Below are positions 31,924 to 44,899 of a stretch of 64,000 nt of DNA, piece after piece; the first letter of the stretch is position 1, and every line of letters begins with the position of its first letter. Under the pieces are notes generated by a model, which was given only the letters and a program-made list of their open reading frames with translations, was not told the DNA's origin and did no database searches. Origin of the DNA: Parietaria judaica. Lineage: Eukaryota > Streptophyta > Magnoliopsida > Rosales > Urticaceae. Both the position numbers and the translations under genes were made by a program. Location: positions 16,717,343 through 16,781,342 of the forward strand of contig OX940867.1 in assembly GCA_954871525.1 (NCBI GenBank), written 5' to 3'.

Positions 31924-34900
31924 TCACTTGGCCTCTTTGATGGCCTCGTATTTCTCTCCGATGACGCCACCTTTCTGTTTCTGAAACTGTATGTACCGCA
32001 GCGTGCTGGCGAAGAACGCGTCGGTAGCAGCATCAGGCGTGGTTGAATCGCTCTGCGTCTCGTTTGTGATCAGCTCGATCAGGCTTTGGATCGAGGCCAC
32101 GGTGATCTGCGGGTTCCCCTTCTCAAAGAAGTAGAGGTATCTGCGTTTGCATCACCAATACGAAATCGATCTTACTTAAGGAAAGTGAATTTAAATACTG
32201 AATAATAATAACAATAATTAGTAATTTATAGATTAGAGCCAATCTACACAAGGAAAAAATTCGTAAGATATTTTATTCGCATGTTTTTAGGAGCTGAGTA
32301 GAAAATATTATTGTGTATATAAATTATAGGCAATTGGTAAGTGGAATAGCATCAGTATATATAATCAGAGGAGCAAAATTTACTTGTTTAATATCTCCAC
32401 AAATAGCGTCACGGACCCCGTGCTGCCCCGGGCAGCGCTTGACATTTGCTGGGCAGCATTTGCAATTCTCAAAGCACGTTTCAGGCATATTAAGACCCTG
32501 TTTCATATTACAAGTAAGAATTCATATAAGTGAAGAAACTAATTAGAAATAAATTTTCCTTATTATTTCTTATTTAAGATAAGACATTAATGTACAGTCT
32601 ATTATACACGCTGATCACTGGAATTAGTTCCTATAAGTCATGAAGCCTCGATATTGCGGAGATTGAGAACTGAATCTAAATTATAAAAAGCAAGTAAATC
32701 ATTAATCTCTGAATTTCTCCGAATTCCAACCTAATCAAATGTCGATAACATTCTACAGAGAGAGCGCATCGATGAATGAGGTTCCACGAAAATGTATACG
32801 AGTGGGTTTGGAACACAGACTTGACAATTTCACTAATTATAATAATCATATGTATCGCAAATCACCTTTCTCCATCCTTCATGTTTTCCTGATCATCGAC
32901 CCAAAAGAGATGCGAGCAAGCATAAACAGCTCTGCACTGATCGGGCTTCTTTAGAAGCTTAGCCGAATACTGTAGAAAAGGAAGAACATAACAGAGATCA
33001 GAGATAGTGCACAAATAGTCCCTGATTCCTGAAAATCATAAATTACAGCAATAGATCCTCTATTTGGGTTTCGGTGCTTCTCCATTTCTGTCTATGGACG
33101 TTAAAAAAAAAAACAGATATACTCAAAGTAAATAGTGTCCCGCTAAGGATATTTTGGTAATTTTATATTTTATATTTAATATTTCAAAAATAGTATATTG
33201 CCAACCGAACATTAACATTCAGGATGCATTGAGGTTATTTCAAGGGCCAAAGCTGAAAACTTTTTTAAGAAAACGACTCTGGCTATCATAGAATAGAATG
33301 AGCTTCATGACAGTTGTAAGAGAATATGAGCTGTCAGTTACCCCAGTTGCCTTGTGTGTTAAGGTATCCCGGTTCTCGACCCCAAATACATGCATCCTCT
33401 GGAGAGTACCAATTATTAAATGCAGAGCAGTCACTTGTGATTTTGAATCCTGATACCAAAAACAAGCAGAAGTACCCTTTTAAATACGGCAATATATGGA
33501 GGACCACCAAAAGAAGAAGAGTTTTCCAGATTCTACAGAACATACCGAAATTTCTTCCTCATATAGTATATACGCTTGAGTAAAGAACTCGTACGCGACT
33601 GGCTCTAAATCACAGTCATTTGCAGCCTAATTAAGAAGAAAGGTTAGATTAATATATAGGTTACACATTAATGAATCAAACACTAATTAATACCTCAGCA
33701 CATTGCAGGTATAACCGTAATGCAAGTTCCGGTGCCGGGATACTCAACAGAGCTTCTATAATCTGAAATAGTAAACATAAGAATTAGCATACATGTTATT
33801 TTCCTAACCATTGAAGGATAAATCAGAAAAGAAGCCGGCCAAAAATGCACAAACTGCAATTATCTGGTCAACACGGTAGATAAAGTACGAACATGCAATC
33901 AGAAAATTATTGAGAGATTAACCACCTGATTTAAAAGCTGAAATAGTTTTTTTGGTGTAATTGAGTCATCTCCAAAAGGATTATCATCTGGGCCCTGCAA
34001 TTGCCTTACCAACTGCACATTTAAGAGAGAACATATCGCATAAGTGCCATATACGGGTTTATAAATTGTAAAAATATTACTTGTAAATATTTCAAGTATT
34101 TACTACCCCTTAAGGAGGAATCTAGGTTATAAATATCCCATTGGTAAATCAGAAAATAAACATCTTTTCTCCAACATTCAAGATATATACATACAAATTA
34201 ATATTGAAATTTGATCAATAATTATTTTTCCCCGAGATCTTAACCCGTTCTACATCCCCAACTTAAAGGGAAATTTTTTTAAGCGCACATTATTACTGAA
34301 ATCTCAGTTATCACAAGGAATAGATCAATGTGATTTAACCTTTAGTGAAGAGAAAACTAAGGGAGGAATGGTGAAAAGTAAACGCTTGGGTCCTCCAGTC
34401 AGTATGTGCTTCTTCACAGTAGATATAATCTGCAATTAAACACAAACATTGTCATGACCAAAAAAAAAAAAAAAAACCGACCATCTTCACGACAATCATC
34501 AAATTATCCCTTTTAATTGTTGCAATTAGTATTTAAATTGTGTCTTTCTAAATTATGTTGTTACTTTAGGTCGTCACTAGTTGTCTTTTTCATCGTAATG
34601 TGGTGTATGCTTGACCTACCTATTAAGATTTCTTTCATTAATGAGGAGACAATCTTTCAACCCAATATTCTGATAATTTAACTCAATCTCTCTCTAGAAT
34701 AGAGGGACTAAACTTTGGGAAGAGATTGGTTCGAGATAGAAACGGCAGGTTCCATTACAAGATCGAAATCCCAGACTCTATCACGTTGTTCCCAACATTC
34801 TAGCCAAGAAACTATAAGTTCGACTGACTAATATTTTTACTTTATCTTTCACTTACGCACACACAAAAAATCCCTCAACATGATAGTATTTATATTTCTC

Positions 34901-37900
34901 AAGTAAAAAAAAAAAAAGAATAGGATTGCATAGACAATAAGAAGAAAAGCGTGCAGAAGTATTGTCTCACCAACCTTAAACATCTCTTCAGGATCATCAC
35001 TCCAAAGCATCTGAATAAGTCGTGCAACAGAATTTTGTTCCTCTTTGAAGTCATCTTCATCAATCTACAGTTAAGAGAGACAAAAAAAAATTCTATATTA
35101 AAATGCGCTAAGTGTTGTGATACTGCATAACAAAATTACAGTCAAAGCTCACCTCTTCATCAGTGGTCGCGTCTAAATCCTTAATAAGCCCTTTTATTAA
35201 TTCAAACAACGCTTCCACCTACACAAAAAGAGATGACTTTTCTGATACTAAACTAGTCAATCCTCAGATGAGCAGAAGAAACAATGAGATTTTCATACCT
35301 TGTCCGCAGTTGAAATGTTAGTCTTGTTTTTCATAATGCTCTGGATTATAACCGTGGCCATGATTTTGTTAGTTTCAGTATCAAGATATTCCATGACACG
35401 GGGATAGTTGGAAAGTTTCAAGGCAGTGACAATATCGTTGTATTTGTCGAGCGGAGCACTTAAAAGGGCCACAATCTGCTTTGTAGCCTTATTATCTTCG
35501 ATCTTCCCTTTGCCAGAGAGTTTCTTAACGCATGCTCCCTAGCCAAAAGCAGATATGTCAGTATAAAGTATGAACTAAAAGGTGAAAGTTTTACACTGCA
35601 AACCGGTTTATATACTGAAGACAGGCTCGCCAGATTCCGAATAACCGGAATATTTTTATTGGAGAGAAAAATAAAACATGTATTTTTTAACTATTGGCTA
35701 TTGGCTACCTTTCTCGTTAGCATAAAGTCTCAAATAAACCAAGGGATCATAACCTAGTTAGCCGGACCAGGCCCAACATTAACAAACCCTAACACATAAG
35801 CAAAATGAAATGACTTTAGAACCGAATAAATGGCGAACTAACCTAATATTTATGCATGTAACATAATAACAAGATGAGCCACAAAAAAATGATGGTGCAA
35901 TAGTATGCACCAACAAATAAGCAATGGCTCCATCGAACAACTATGAACATGAGGCGCCAAATATAGATGAACATACCAATACTTGATCCGCATAGTCAAG
36001 ACGGTCAGGGTGTACATGGAGAGTAAACTTGAGAAGTGATGAATATAATGTCACAACTCCAAGGGTAGGCATATCAACGTGTGCTTCTATAACCTGCGTA
36101 CAATTTCACCTGATTATAACCGAGAGAAACATCTGAAAGCTAGAAAAAGATTTAGAAATGTAGCAAATGCCAAATAGAAACAACAGAAAAGGAGCACTGA
36201 TCTAATTCTATAAGGAATGAATATAATAGTTCGGAAGTTAGAAACTGTGATCAAACAATTGAGCGGTAGTTTACACAGGCCCACGGTCTTAAAGTATTGC
36301 CGAGGAAGGACACGACCGCCGTTTAGTCGTTTATTTACATCCCTTTCTGTCTTTTTGCTTATTCTATGTCATTAACGATATTCTTTTCGTTGGAAATAAT
36401 TAGGAGAACTAGGAAACCCTAATTCTCTCAAGTGTGGGCGTTTACAACTCTTGTGGAGGCAAATTTGGTTTTGTTCATAGAAACTATCTATTGATTTAGA
36501 TAGCTTGGACCGTGTTCTCAAAGGAATGGTCAATTGTTTTGCCATTTTGTTGAAATAATGTAACTATGAATTCATCACCTTGGTGAATTCCTGTTCCGTT
36601 GGTTTACGATTACGGTTTGTATTTTTGAATCGGTTCCTATAAGCATTGCACTTGGAATATATAAGAAAGAAGCTAGTCCGGAACATGTGATTATAAATGA
36701 AATAATCCATTTTTTTTTTAATGAAAATACTCGAATGATATCTGACAATACAACCCTGAGTTACTGTTAGCTTATTCAAACTCAACACGATTTTACCTTC
36801 CCAATGGAATTGCTCAATTTAGAAAAAGCTTCTACTTGCAAGAACTCGGGCAATACTTCTGCACTCGAAGCAGCATAATTGGAAAGCCTTTCCATTAACT
36901 GGGACAGCACGGTCTTGATATCAACAGATGGCTGAGAAATATAAATCACACAAGTCAAACATTGAGAAAACGTGGTACATAAACCTTCACATCATTGAAA
37001 CTAACTGTGTATCAGCATGAATAAGATATAAACGAGTTTTAAAGCTCCAATAATTCTAACTTACAAGCAAGATATTAGCCAGTTATGTTAGGCAAGAATA
37101 GAAAACATAAACAGGAAAGTACGTAAATCCAATTGTTACAGAATTCAAAAGATTTTGCCTGTGGGAGACGAAACAGTGTCGCTGAATAATGCTAACGGTA
37201 AGAATTTTAGAATATCACTTCACTTTTTTCTTTATTACTTAAGTCTTTTTAGATCATTTAGATTATCTATTTCCTTTATTTCATTATCTAGAATTCGATT
37301 AGTGTTAAGACTTTATTCTATTTTCATGGTTCAAATGAGAATCATTAACCTTTTCTCTCAAATTTTCTCAAAAGCATATTATAATTCATATTTACAAAAT
37401 GCCGAAAGTGCCACCAACCTGAAGCTGGGGACAAGCACCCAACAATACATCAAGAGTTTGCAAATGATACTCGTCGGGGAAGACTTGGATTATGCAGTCC
37501 ACTAGATAGAACTGTGCGATCTCGTCTTTGCAATTGACAACCTGTCAGAGTGGAGATCAACTATATATATAAGCGCACAAATCTCATGGCAACTTGAGGA
37601 CTCGGATACCATGTTTTCGGGAAATTTAGAATATTTTATAATTTTATTCAATAATTAAGACTTAAGAGTACATCTTATACCTAATCAGCGTTTTATAAAC
37701 AATACTGATAATTAGGTCTAACTAAAACCTATACAGAGTAATCTATCTAATTAACTATAATTCAATAATAACTGGTAGCATGTATAAAAGATGGATACAT
37801 TACTATAGAATAGGTCAATTACTATTTGTAGTTAGTTGTAAAACCTAGTCAAATTAGTTAGCCAATTTACTTAAATCTTGCAAAAGCTTTAGGTGTCAAT

Positions 37901-39840
37901 CGTTCTGTTTTAAAACCTTTGTAATTTCACTGAGAAGGTATCAATCAGAAATTCTTCTAGCAGTTTCTTTCAATCTCTAATTCTCAATAACATGTAATGA
38001 GAAGAATCAACCTGCTCAAGAACTCTGGGAAGCACGATATCTTTATACATCTCGAGGTCGACTCCCTCTATCTGGCTGAGGACGTGAAGGTTCTTCCCAA
38101 CCTAGAAAAGATGATAGAGAAGGCTATCGGTAAGTGTACGAATGCCCGACATATACTGGGAAGTATTGCAGAAAATCCAACGAGCAGTCGGTTATGGAGA
38201 TTTACAAGGTCACGAAGCTCGCTCCTTTCTCTCTCCCGTCTCTCCTTCTCCCGGGTGGGTCCCTGCAGACCAGAAAGCCCGATAGCAATCTTCAAAAGCC
38301 CGATCAGCTAAGAGTATGAATGATTCACAAGCACTACAACACCTGCATGACCAGAAATCATGCCCCCATGATAAATGTTACCTCCCAAGACATGCAAGCA
38401 TTGCAGTGCACCATAACACTATCAACCAACCTGATGTTGCATCCGCACCCATAGCTTGTTCATCTCTGTGAAATTCTGAAGCACAAACTCCACAGCGTCA
38501 TTCACTGTGTCGGCATCACTACAATGCCAATCAAACAGATCAGTAGTAAGACCTGAATTTAGTGTTTTGATTTGGTAGTAAGACAGGGCATTTCGATTCA
38601 TTGTGGGTGTTCTTGGTAGTTTTGGATTAATTATTCATTTGAGAAAATGGTCCACCTCTCAAATCCTAAATCGATTACTGTACCACTTTGTTTTTCAGTC
38701 CATTGATTTCTTATATATAAAAAAGTGCCCCATTGTTCATTAAATTGGCAAAATTCCGATTTGAATCCTATCATATATACAGCCAACACTTTTCCTCTTA
38801 AAGAAGAAGTATTACCAACAGAACTCAAGTCGAAACAAACTGTCAACAGTCAACAAATTCACAAGAATATAAGTTTAATAGTAACTCACCCTTCATACTC
38901 GGATCCTATATCAGGTAACTTGTCCTTGCTAACTTGGGAAAGGTAACTCCTTAAGAAAAGCCCACGAACAGGGTGCTGAATCCCACGGCACATCTCCACT
39001 AGGTCTTTAAGAACATCCTTAGCTGGAGCTTCCTTAGATTTGATATAAACAGATCCAACAGTACATAGGAGGTACCTGACAAAGTCAGTGTCAAACATGA
39101 AACTGTGTAAGATCACAAAGTCAGTACATAGGAGCTTCCTTAGTTTAGGAAATGTGTTTTTAGTATTCTGATGGAAACAGTAATGGAAACAATAATAAAA
39201 AAGACTGTTCCTTTGTGAATATGGCAAAGATCTCCAAACAATGTCAGGAGTCAATTGGACTAAACAGACATACTGGCAAGGCCAAGGCACCCACACTTAG
39301 AGACATAAGGGTTTTTTAATCTCTTACTTATTGCTAATTACATAAATACCTCATTTAATACTTAAAACATAATAAATACTTAAGAGGACATAAATATATA
39401 ACTATATGACTTCATTGCCCTTCTCTAAATGGTACGTTAGGAATTTTTCTCTAGAACTTCAGCGACTTCTTTACGCAGTTGAAAAGGCAGACATGAAAAT
39501 AAGGAGTTGCCGCCGCTTGAAAGAAATGCTCTCTTCCATTCCCTCTGACTAAATTTTTGGTGTCTTTCACAATTACTGGCTCTTACGAGTCAACTTCGGG
39601 TGGCTTACTCCTAACAAAACCCTCTCACTATCAAATCGTCATACCCATTTTTTACCCATCCAATAAATTCCCTTTCTTCGACATCAACCCAAATAATTTA
39701 CTCTTCCTAGTTATTTTGTAAATGCGAATTTTCACAGAAGCTCCTCCTAACTGCCAACAAACTTTTGACTCCTAAAATGTAATGCATAGTGTATAAATAA
39801 AGTTCAATTGTAATTCGAGGGAGACATTCATTCACTATAT

Positions 39841-39876
<36 letters not shown>

Positions 39877-40523
39877 GTGTGTGTGTATGTATTGTTTGGT
39901 TTCTTTTCACATCAACACCGAAAAACTATATTGCATTGCAAGCTTATCTATGTCTGATAAGATCAGGAACATTGTCATGAATAGTGGGTAAGAACAAGAT
40001 CTCTCACTCACAATCTTGGCAAGATGTTACCCGCGTGTTGCACAAGCTCGTAAAGATCGATCACCGAGCATCCGCGCCTAGCCTCCTCCTTGAAGAACAT
40101 TTCCAGCTTCCTCAGCTCATCAAACGCTCTCATATCTGATGCACGAAGCACAATCTTAAGCACTCGAGCTCCACGATCAAGCACCAATAACAATACTACA
40201 CAGAGAATTAGCCGATCTAGAGACTCACAGAGCTCGTAATACTTGTGAGGAGAGAGCTTCGAAGTCCGAAGCTCGGAGAGCATCTGAGCCGAGTACTTCA
40301 GGGCGTCGCGGAGGTTGTTCGAATCCTGAACAGAAATCACGCGTAAATCGAGAGAGACAAAGGTGGTCGAATTCCAATCGAAATCGAGAAAGGAGAGAGA
40401 TCAAAGCGCGTGATCGAGGGATTGGATTACCAGAGCGCGATGCATGTAGAAAGCGTTCTGCTGGAGGCCGGCGATCCCGGCGGCGAGCCATTTCTCCTCG
40501 TCCTCAGCTCCGTCGGCGATCAT
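31924..40523 (-). CDS. VPS35: VPS35, core retromer subunit (21 exons, 791 aa)
   Basis: Exons, plus-strand coordinates, 5' to 3' on minus: 40431-40523, 40229-40325, 40012-40135, 38890-39075, 38431-38518, 38206-38262, 38012-38101, 37419-37541, 36797-36931, 35977-36093, 35299-35538, 35153-35218, 34975-35064, 34340-34429, 33926-34012, 33694-33762, 33546-33626, 33342-33449, 32866-32969, 32384-32497, 31924-32140. All introns are GT-AG and the joined length is 2376 bases. VPS35 is the alpha-solenoid scaffold of retromer, which recycles vacuolar sorting receptors from endosomes together with VPS26 and VPS29. The conserved PRLYL motif (residues 103-107) crosses the exon 3/4 junction; further family text includes [35 protein letters not shown] and [20 protein letters not shown]. 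Length matches plant VPS35 (about 790). No break seen, so it is likely functional. Confidence 0.97.
39076..40011 (-). other. VPS35 intron 3 with AT/GT microsatellite
   Basis: The largest VPS35 intron (936 bp). It contains (AT)n followed by (TG)n at about 39846-39890. No element boundary was identified. Confidence 0.7.
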
Positions 40524-41263
40524 CCTTCTCTCCGGAATTCCTCAGAGCTTGATTTCTCTCTCTAGAAATGGAAATCTCTCTCAACTGTCAGTCCAAATCG
40601 AAGAGCGATCGTCGAGGTTCGCATCCTGGTTCGGCTTCGGTTCGTGGATCCGGGTCGGGAGTTCGTGATGGGCTTTCTTTTTCCTCCTTTTATCCCGAAA
40701 ATACCCAAACGTTTTGGGCCAAAACTACACTACACACCAATTTCTCTTAAAAAAAAAAAAGTATTCGTTTTCTTTTTTTCTCTCCTAAAAGTTACTCTTT
40801 CTTACTAGGGAAGAAATGGTAGTTTATTATACTGTATAATTTATATCAGTGTTTGTGATACGCGCTTATCCAGCGTTTATCGGGGCAATTATCGTTTTGC
40901 AAAGGCTACAATAAGTTATCCAAGTTAATCGTTATTTAATCTTATCGGTTGGTTATAATGTTGTTACTTAATACAGCACACCGAAAAGGCTTTCTTTTTT
41001 CTTCAACAACTAGAAATGCATATTTCTTGATTTTTTTTTTCTTCAACAATTAGAAATTCTAGTTCTGACAAAAATTTGTAACAAGAAATTTATGTTTCTG
41101 TTTTTTTTTTCTCCAGAAAAAACAAATTCAGCACTGGATACTGGATTTGCTACTGTATTTATACCTCTAGTTGGTTAACGAGCGATCATCTCTAGATAAT
41201 CGTGTTATTTCATCATTCGTCATAGAGCAAAAAACAAAACTTAAGTACTTTATTGAGCAATTA
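40524..41263 (-). promoter_or_regulatory. VPS35 5' leader/promoter region and intergenic DNA
   Basis: CT-rich leader-like sequence directly upstream of the ATG (40540-40600), then AT-rich intergenic DNA with T-runs. No TATA box stands out, which is common for housekeeping genes. No gene in 40750-41263. Confidence 0.4.
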
Positions 41264-41595
41264 TTGAAAAAAGAGAAATTATACCTAATAGCCACATTAC
41301 TACGTTTAGATTGCATTTTATCAAACGTATGGTTCTAATTTCAAAAATAGCCAATCATGATGATGTGGCATTAAAAACCAATTTCTCCATACCAAAATTG
41401 CCCCTCAACCTATTAAAATTCGTTTTTTATTTTTAAATTAATTAAATTTTTAATTTGTTATTAATTGTGCATGATTTTAGGGATAAATTTATACCAAATT
41501 TTGAAATTATACCTAAAAAAATCGACGGCTCTCTCTCTCTAATACTCTGCACTGTGCTCTTGAAGTCGCCTTAGATTCTCTCTCTCGGTGATTCA

Positions 41596-41933
41596 ATGAG
41601 AGCTTCGGGAAAATGGCTGAAATCGTTCATCGCCCCCAAAAAAGCTTCACTCGAGGATCAGGTTTGTATCTCATTGATCTCGATTGAGCTCTGGATGAGT
41701 GATTTATTTTTGTTTGTTTGTTTGGGTTGGAAGTGAAGATTGGGGAGGAAGCTAAGAGCAAGAAGAAGTGGAAGTTGTGGCGGAGGTCGTTGGAAGGGTT
41801 CGGATCGGCGGCGGCCAAGGGCGAGAGCGTGGCCGCGGCCCGCAGCGTCGCGGCGCGGATCTTGGTGGCGGCGAGGCGACGCTTCACGAGGCAGTGGATC
41901 ATCAGTGCGTGCGACTCAGCGTGGAAGGTGTAG
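41596..41933 (+). pseudogene. Captured 5' fragment of an IQ-domain (IQD) gene
   Basis: Exon 1 (41596-41661) encodes MRASGKWLKSFIAPKKASLED, the typical N-terminus of IQD calmodulin-binding scaffold proteins. A GT...AG intron follows, and exon 2 from 41739 continues with a KSKKKWKLWRRS-type basic block also found in IQDs. After about residue 45 similarity ends, and the frame closes at 41933 before any IQ motif. Intron retention shows genomic capture. It lies in the MULE-like element. Confidence 0.6.
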
Positions 41934-42148
41934 AACTGCGCCGAGATGTGCGCCTCGGGGCTGATGAAGAGCGCCCGCGCGCCCGCGGCTGCCGCCGCCG
42001 GGTTCCCATCGGAGGGGCAATTCGGGTTTATCGAGGACGCGGGGCGCGGCGTCGTTGTTGTCGTCGGAGGAGTGAGCGGCGGCGGAGGACGAGCATGATC
42101 GAAATATGACAATTTCCGGGAGAGTTTGATTAAGCTATGCCTCTCCAT
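41627..42148 (-). other. Opposite-strand ORF overlapping the IQD fragment
   Basis: A 173-codon minus ORF is open through the GC-rich part. Its middle (AHISAQFYTFHAESHALMIH, about 41890-41950) reads more protein-like than the plus frame there, so a second gene fragment may have been captured in reverse and joined to the IQD piece. The outer parts are antisense to IQD text. Family not recognised. Confidence 0.35.
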
Positions 42149-42424
42149 CGCCGGAGCTCTCTTCGGCCAGTCCCGTCGGCCTCGCCATCACCGTTCAAGC
42201 TCCGAATTCGCAGGTACAAGCCTATATCTTGGTTTTTATTACGATAATTGAATAGGTTTTGATTGTTGATTATTAGAGTTCGGTTCGATGTTCTGAGGTT
42301 TGATTCCATTTTGGGGTTTTGCTTTTTGGTATCGTGTTTGCTCCAATGGTTTATCAATGGCGGATTGCAAACGATTTTACTGCGTTGAAAGGGAATTTTG
42401 ACATAATTTGTTTTTGTTTTCGTC

Positions 42425-42640
42425 AGGTGATACTAGCAATAAGTATTGCTGAGACGTCAATCAACGTTTATTGCTTCGTTGTTTAAGGACCGAGTTGCGA
42501 GCCGAAATGAATGCGTTTTGAGTGAGATCTTCAGGATTATCGGAACTTCCATTGATGCTAAATTGACCGATTTGGCCCTTGCCAACCTTGGGCTCAAGCT
42601 GGATGAGGCCTTTGCTTGAGGTTTCAGGTACGGGAATCTC
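42425..42640 (+). other. Third coding-like piece inside the MULE-like element
   Basis: One frame reads FKDRVASRNECVLSEIF, then ends with NLGLKLDEAFA and a TGA, after an acceptor-like CAG at about 42424. It resembles the tail of a gene, but the family is not recognised. Below about 42660 the sequence is AT-rich. Confidence 0.3.
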
Positions 42641-43348
42641 AAGGACGCTCATGGAGGTTTTCAAGTTTTCATGAAGGTCGATGGCAATTTTTTTTTCTGG
42701 TTTTGTCGTGTAATTTTTGTTTATTCGTGTTTATTCGAATTGTAAATGTATGTTAATTCGAATTGTAAATGTAAGTTTATTAGTTTATTCGTTTAAATAT
42801 ATGTTAATTCGAATTGTAAATGTATGTTAATTGGTTTATTCGTATTTATTCGTGTAAATGTATGTTAAATCGAATTGTTAATTCGGTTAATATTTTTTTA
42901 ATTCAAATTGTTTTAAATTATTAATATGGTTAATTCGAATTAATGTTTGTTACTTTTTATTTTAGAAACTGAAAAATGTTTTTTATATTTAAATTTAAAT
43001 TTGATTTTTGATTTTTTTTAATTTGAATTCAAATATTTATTTCCTAATTTATTATTTTATTAATTTTTAAAAAATTTAAAATAAATTCTTATTAATTATT
43101 AATTATTAAAAAAAATTCAAAAAAAAATAATTCGAATTTTAATATTAATTATTAATAATAATAAGAGTAGATAAGTCATTTTATATCAGCTAATGTGGTT
43201 TATTGGCTATGACACAATATTAACCAAATTGTGGCTATTTTGACAATTTTAAACGTTTAAGAAAGCTAATTAGCTTAAGCTCCCTTGAAAAAATTGGACA
43301 AGTACTTAAACCTTTTCAGCGAGAAATCCTAGCACTTATTCAACAAGT

Positions 43349-43840
43349 ATGTATAAAAATTTGGGTTAATGACGGCAAAAATACCTAAAGTTTGGTCAAA
43401 GAACCCTTCGTGTACCTAAAGTTTAAAAGTGGTGGCAAAAGTACCCAGAGTCACATTTGGGGCGTTGACCACTCTATTCTCGTAACGCAGTTAACCTATC
43501 CGTTAACTCTGGCGACGTGGACATATGTGGGTTGCTGATATAACAATTTGTTGCACGTGGACAAGCCCACATCAGCCTCGTTTACAAAAAAATGAATTAA
43601 ACCCCTAATTAGGCTATTCCACGTGGCAAAAATTGTCATGTCAGCAACCCACGTTTGTTCACATGGCCAGAGTTAACGGGTAAGTTAATTGTGTTACGAG
43701 AATGGAGTGGTCAACGCCCCAAATCAGACTTAGGATACTTTTGCCACCACTTTTAAACTTTAGGTAAACGAGGGGTTCTTTGACCAAACTTTGAGTATTT
43801 TCGCCGTCACTAATCCTAAAATTTTTATATATGGGTTTAT
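43349..43840. mobile_element. Foldback MITE with about 190-bp inverted arms
   Basis: The left arm (GACGGCAAAAATACC, AAGTTTGGTCAAAGAACCC, GGCGTTGACCACTC...) is repeated inverted at the right (GGGTTCTTTGACCAAACTTT...CGCCGTCA). The arms stay similar for about 190 bases, leaving a short centre (about 43545-43620). Even the flanking ATATAAAAATTT is part of the inversion, so exact ends and duplication are unclear. No coding sequence. Confidence 0.8.
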
Positions 43841-44254
43841 AGTGGTATAAGTACCTAATGTTTTATTTTTATAATTGAATAATTTATAAAAAATAATCAT
43901 TATTAAACTCTTAATTGTTCACTATATTTTACAATTGAAGTTCTCAATTTTCACTATTTGTTTATCTATAAACTTTCACCTAATTTTTTAACTGTCGAAA
44001 CAAAATTTTGGATATGCTCTTATCAACTGCTACTGCAAATTATAATCCAACTTTTGTTATTACTACGGTAACCACGACAATCTGAAAATAGGAAAGAGCG
44101 AATTTGTCCAATCTAAGCACAACTCTCAAAGAGCGAGAGACTTACTCAACCGCGACAAAGACAAAGGCTATAAAGAGAATGGAGGACACTAGTACAAGGC
44201 ATAAGAAATCAGTCTCCTGTCTCGCGAAAAGTAAATCTATTCTCTGGTTTTTTG
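43841..44254. other. Intergenic AT-rich DNA
   Basis: Only a chance ORF (44104-44355) that runs into the next MITE. No gene recognised. Confidence 0.5.
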
Positions 44255-44257
44255 TTA

Positions 44258-44896
44258 GAGCTTCTCCACCCGAATTCCATTTCTTCAAAATAGTGGAGCT
44301 CCACCCAAACTGCATATCTGACTCCATTATGGAGTGTGATGTGTTTTATGAATAGTGTTTCTCTAGATTTGGCGTTACACTATTCATCTCTCCATTTATT
44401 TTCTTTATTTATCCTTTAATCCTTTAAGATTTCTTTATTTATACAGTTGACTATATTTTAAAAAATTATTTAATATTTGATCCCAAAAATATTTATATAA
44501 ATTAGTTTAAGTGTTTATTTTATTTAAATTCATTATTTTCAATAATTTAAAACGCTAAAACATTTAAATCCATTGCTTTTAAGTGTAATTTCTAATGAAA
44601 TAAAAAAATTAAGTAATGAAAAAAATAGAAAGACGAAAAAAAAGAAGTTAATATGCGTACTTGTATTTTAAATTAATTTATAGAATATTTGTTTATTATT
44701 ACAATTATGAATGAGTGGTATAATTCTAAAGTTGTAAATAAATATAAGGGTATGAAGATAAATAAGAGAGGAATTAATATAAAAAGAATATTTCATTTGG
44801 TGTTAAAAATGGAGTTCGGGTGGAGATGAAGTAGTGTTTGATGTGACATTCACTGCAAAATAGAGTAGAAAATGGGGGATTCGGGTGGAGATGGTC
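44258..44896. mobile_element. Tourist-like (PIF/Harbinger-type) MITE, 639 bp
   Basis: Ends GAGCTTCTCCACCCGAATTCC and, inverted at right, GACCATCTCCACCCGAATCCC, with TTA on both sides (44255-44257, 44897-44899). A 3-bp TTA/TAA duplication and GAGCATCTCC-type ends are typical of Tourist MITEs. AT-rich inside, no ORF. Confidence 0.78.
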
Positions 44897-44899
44897 TTA

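Larger units (their letters stand above)
41273..43284. mobile_element. MULE-like (Pack-MULE type) element with gene fragments
   Basis: The 9-bp sequence TTGAAAAAA flanks it exactly (41264-41272, 43285-43293). The ends are degenerate inverted repeats: GAGAAATTATACCTAATAGCC at left, and at right, read inward, GGGAGCTTAAGCTAATTAGC. Both arms then share AAACGT, AAAAATAGCCA and GTGGC-type pieces over about 130 bases. A 9-bp duplication with long, degenerate inverted repeats is typical of Mutator-like elements. The centre is GC-rich coding-like DNA (41590-42650), the arms AT-rich. The A-rich duplication makes chance agreement possible. Confidence 0.6.

Noticed and set aside
33326..33583. Plus-strand ORFs over VPS35
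   Set aside because: Antisense shadows of VPS35 exons 17-18.
39707..39910. Minus ORF with [14 protein letters not shown] text
   Set aside because: Microsatellite in VPS35 intron 3.
44104..44355. 83-codon ORF
   Set aside because: It crosses the MITE boundary at 44258; no domain.
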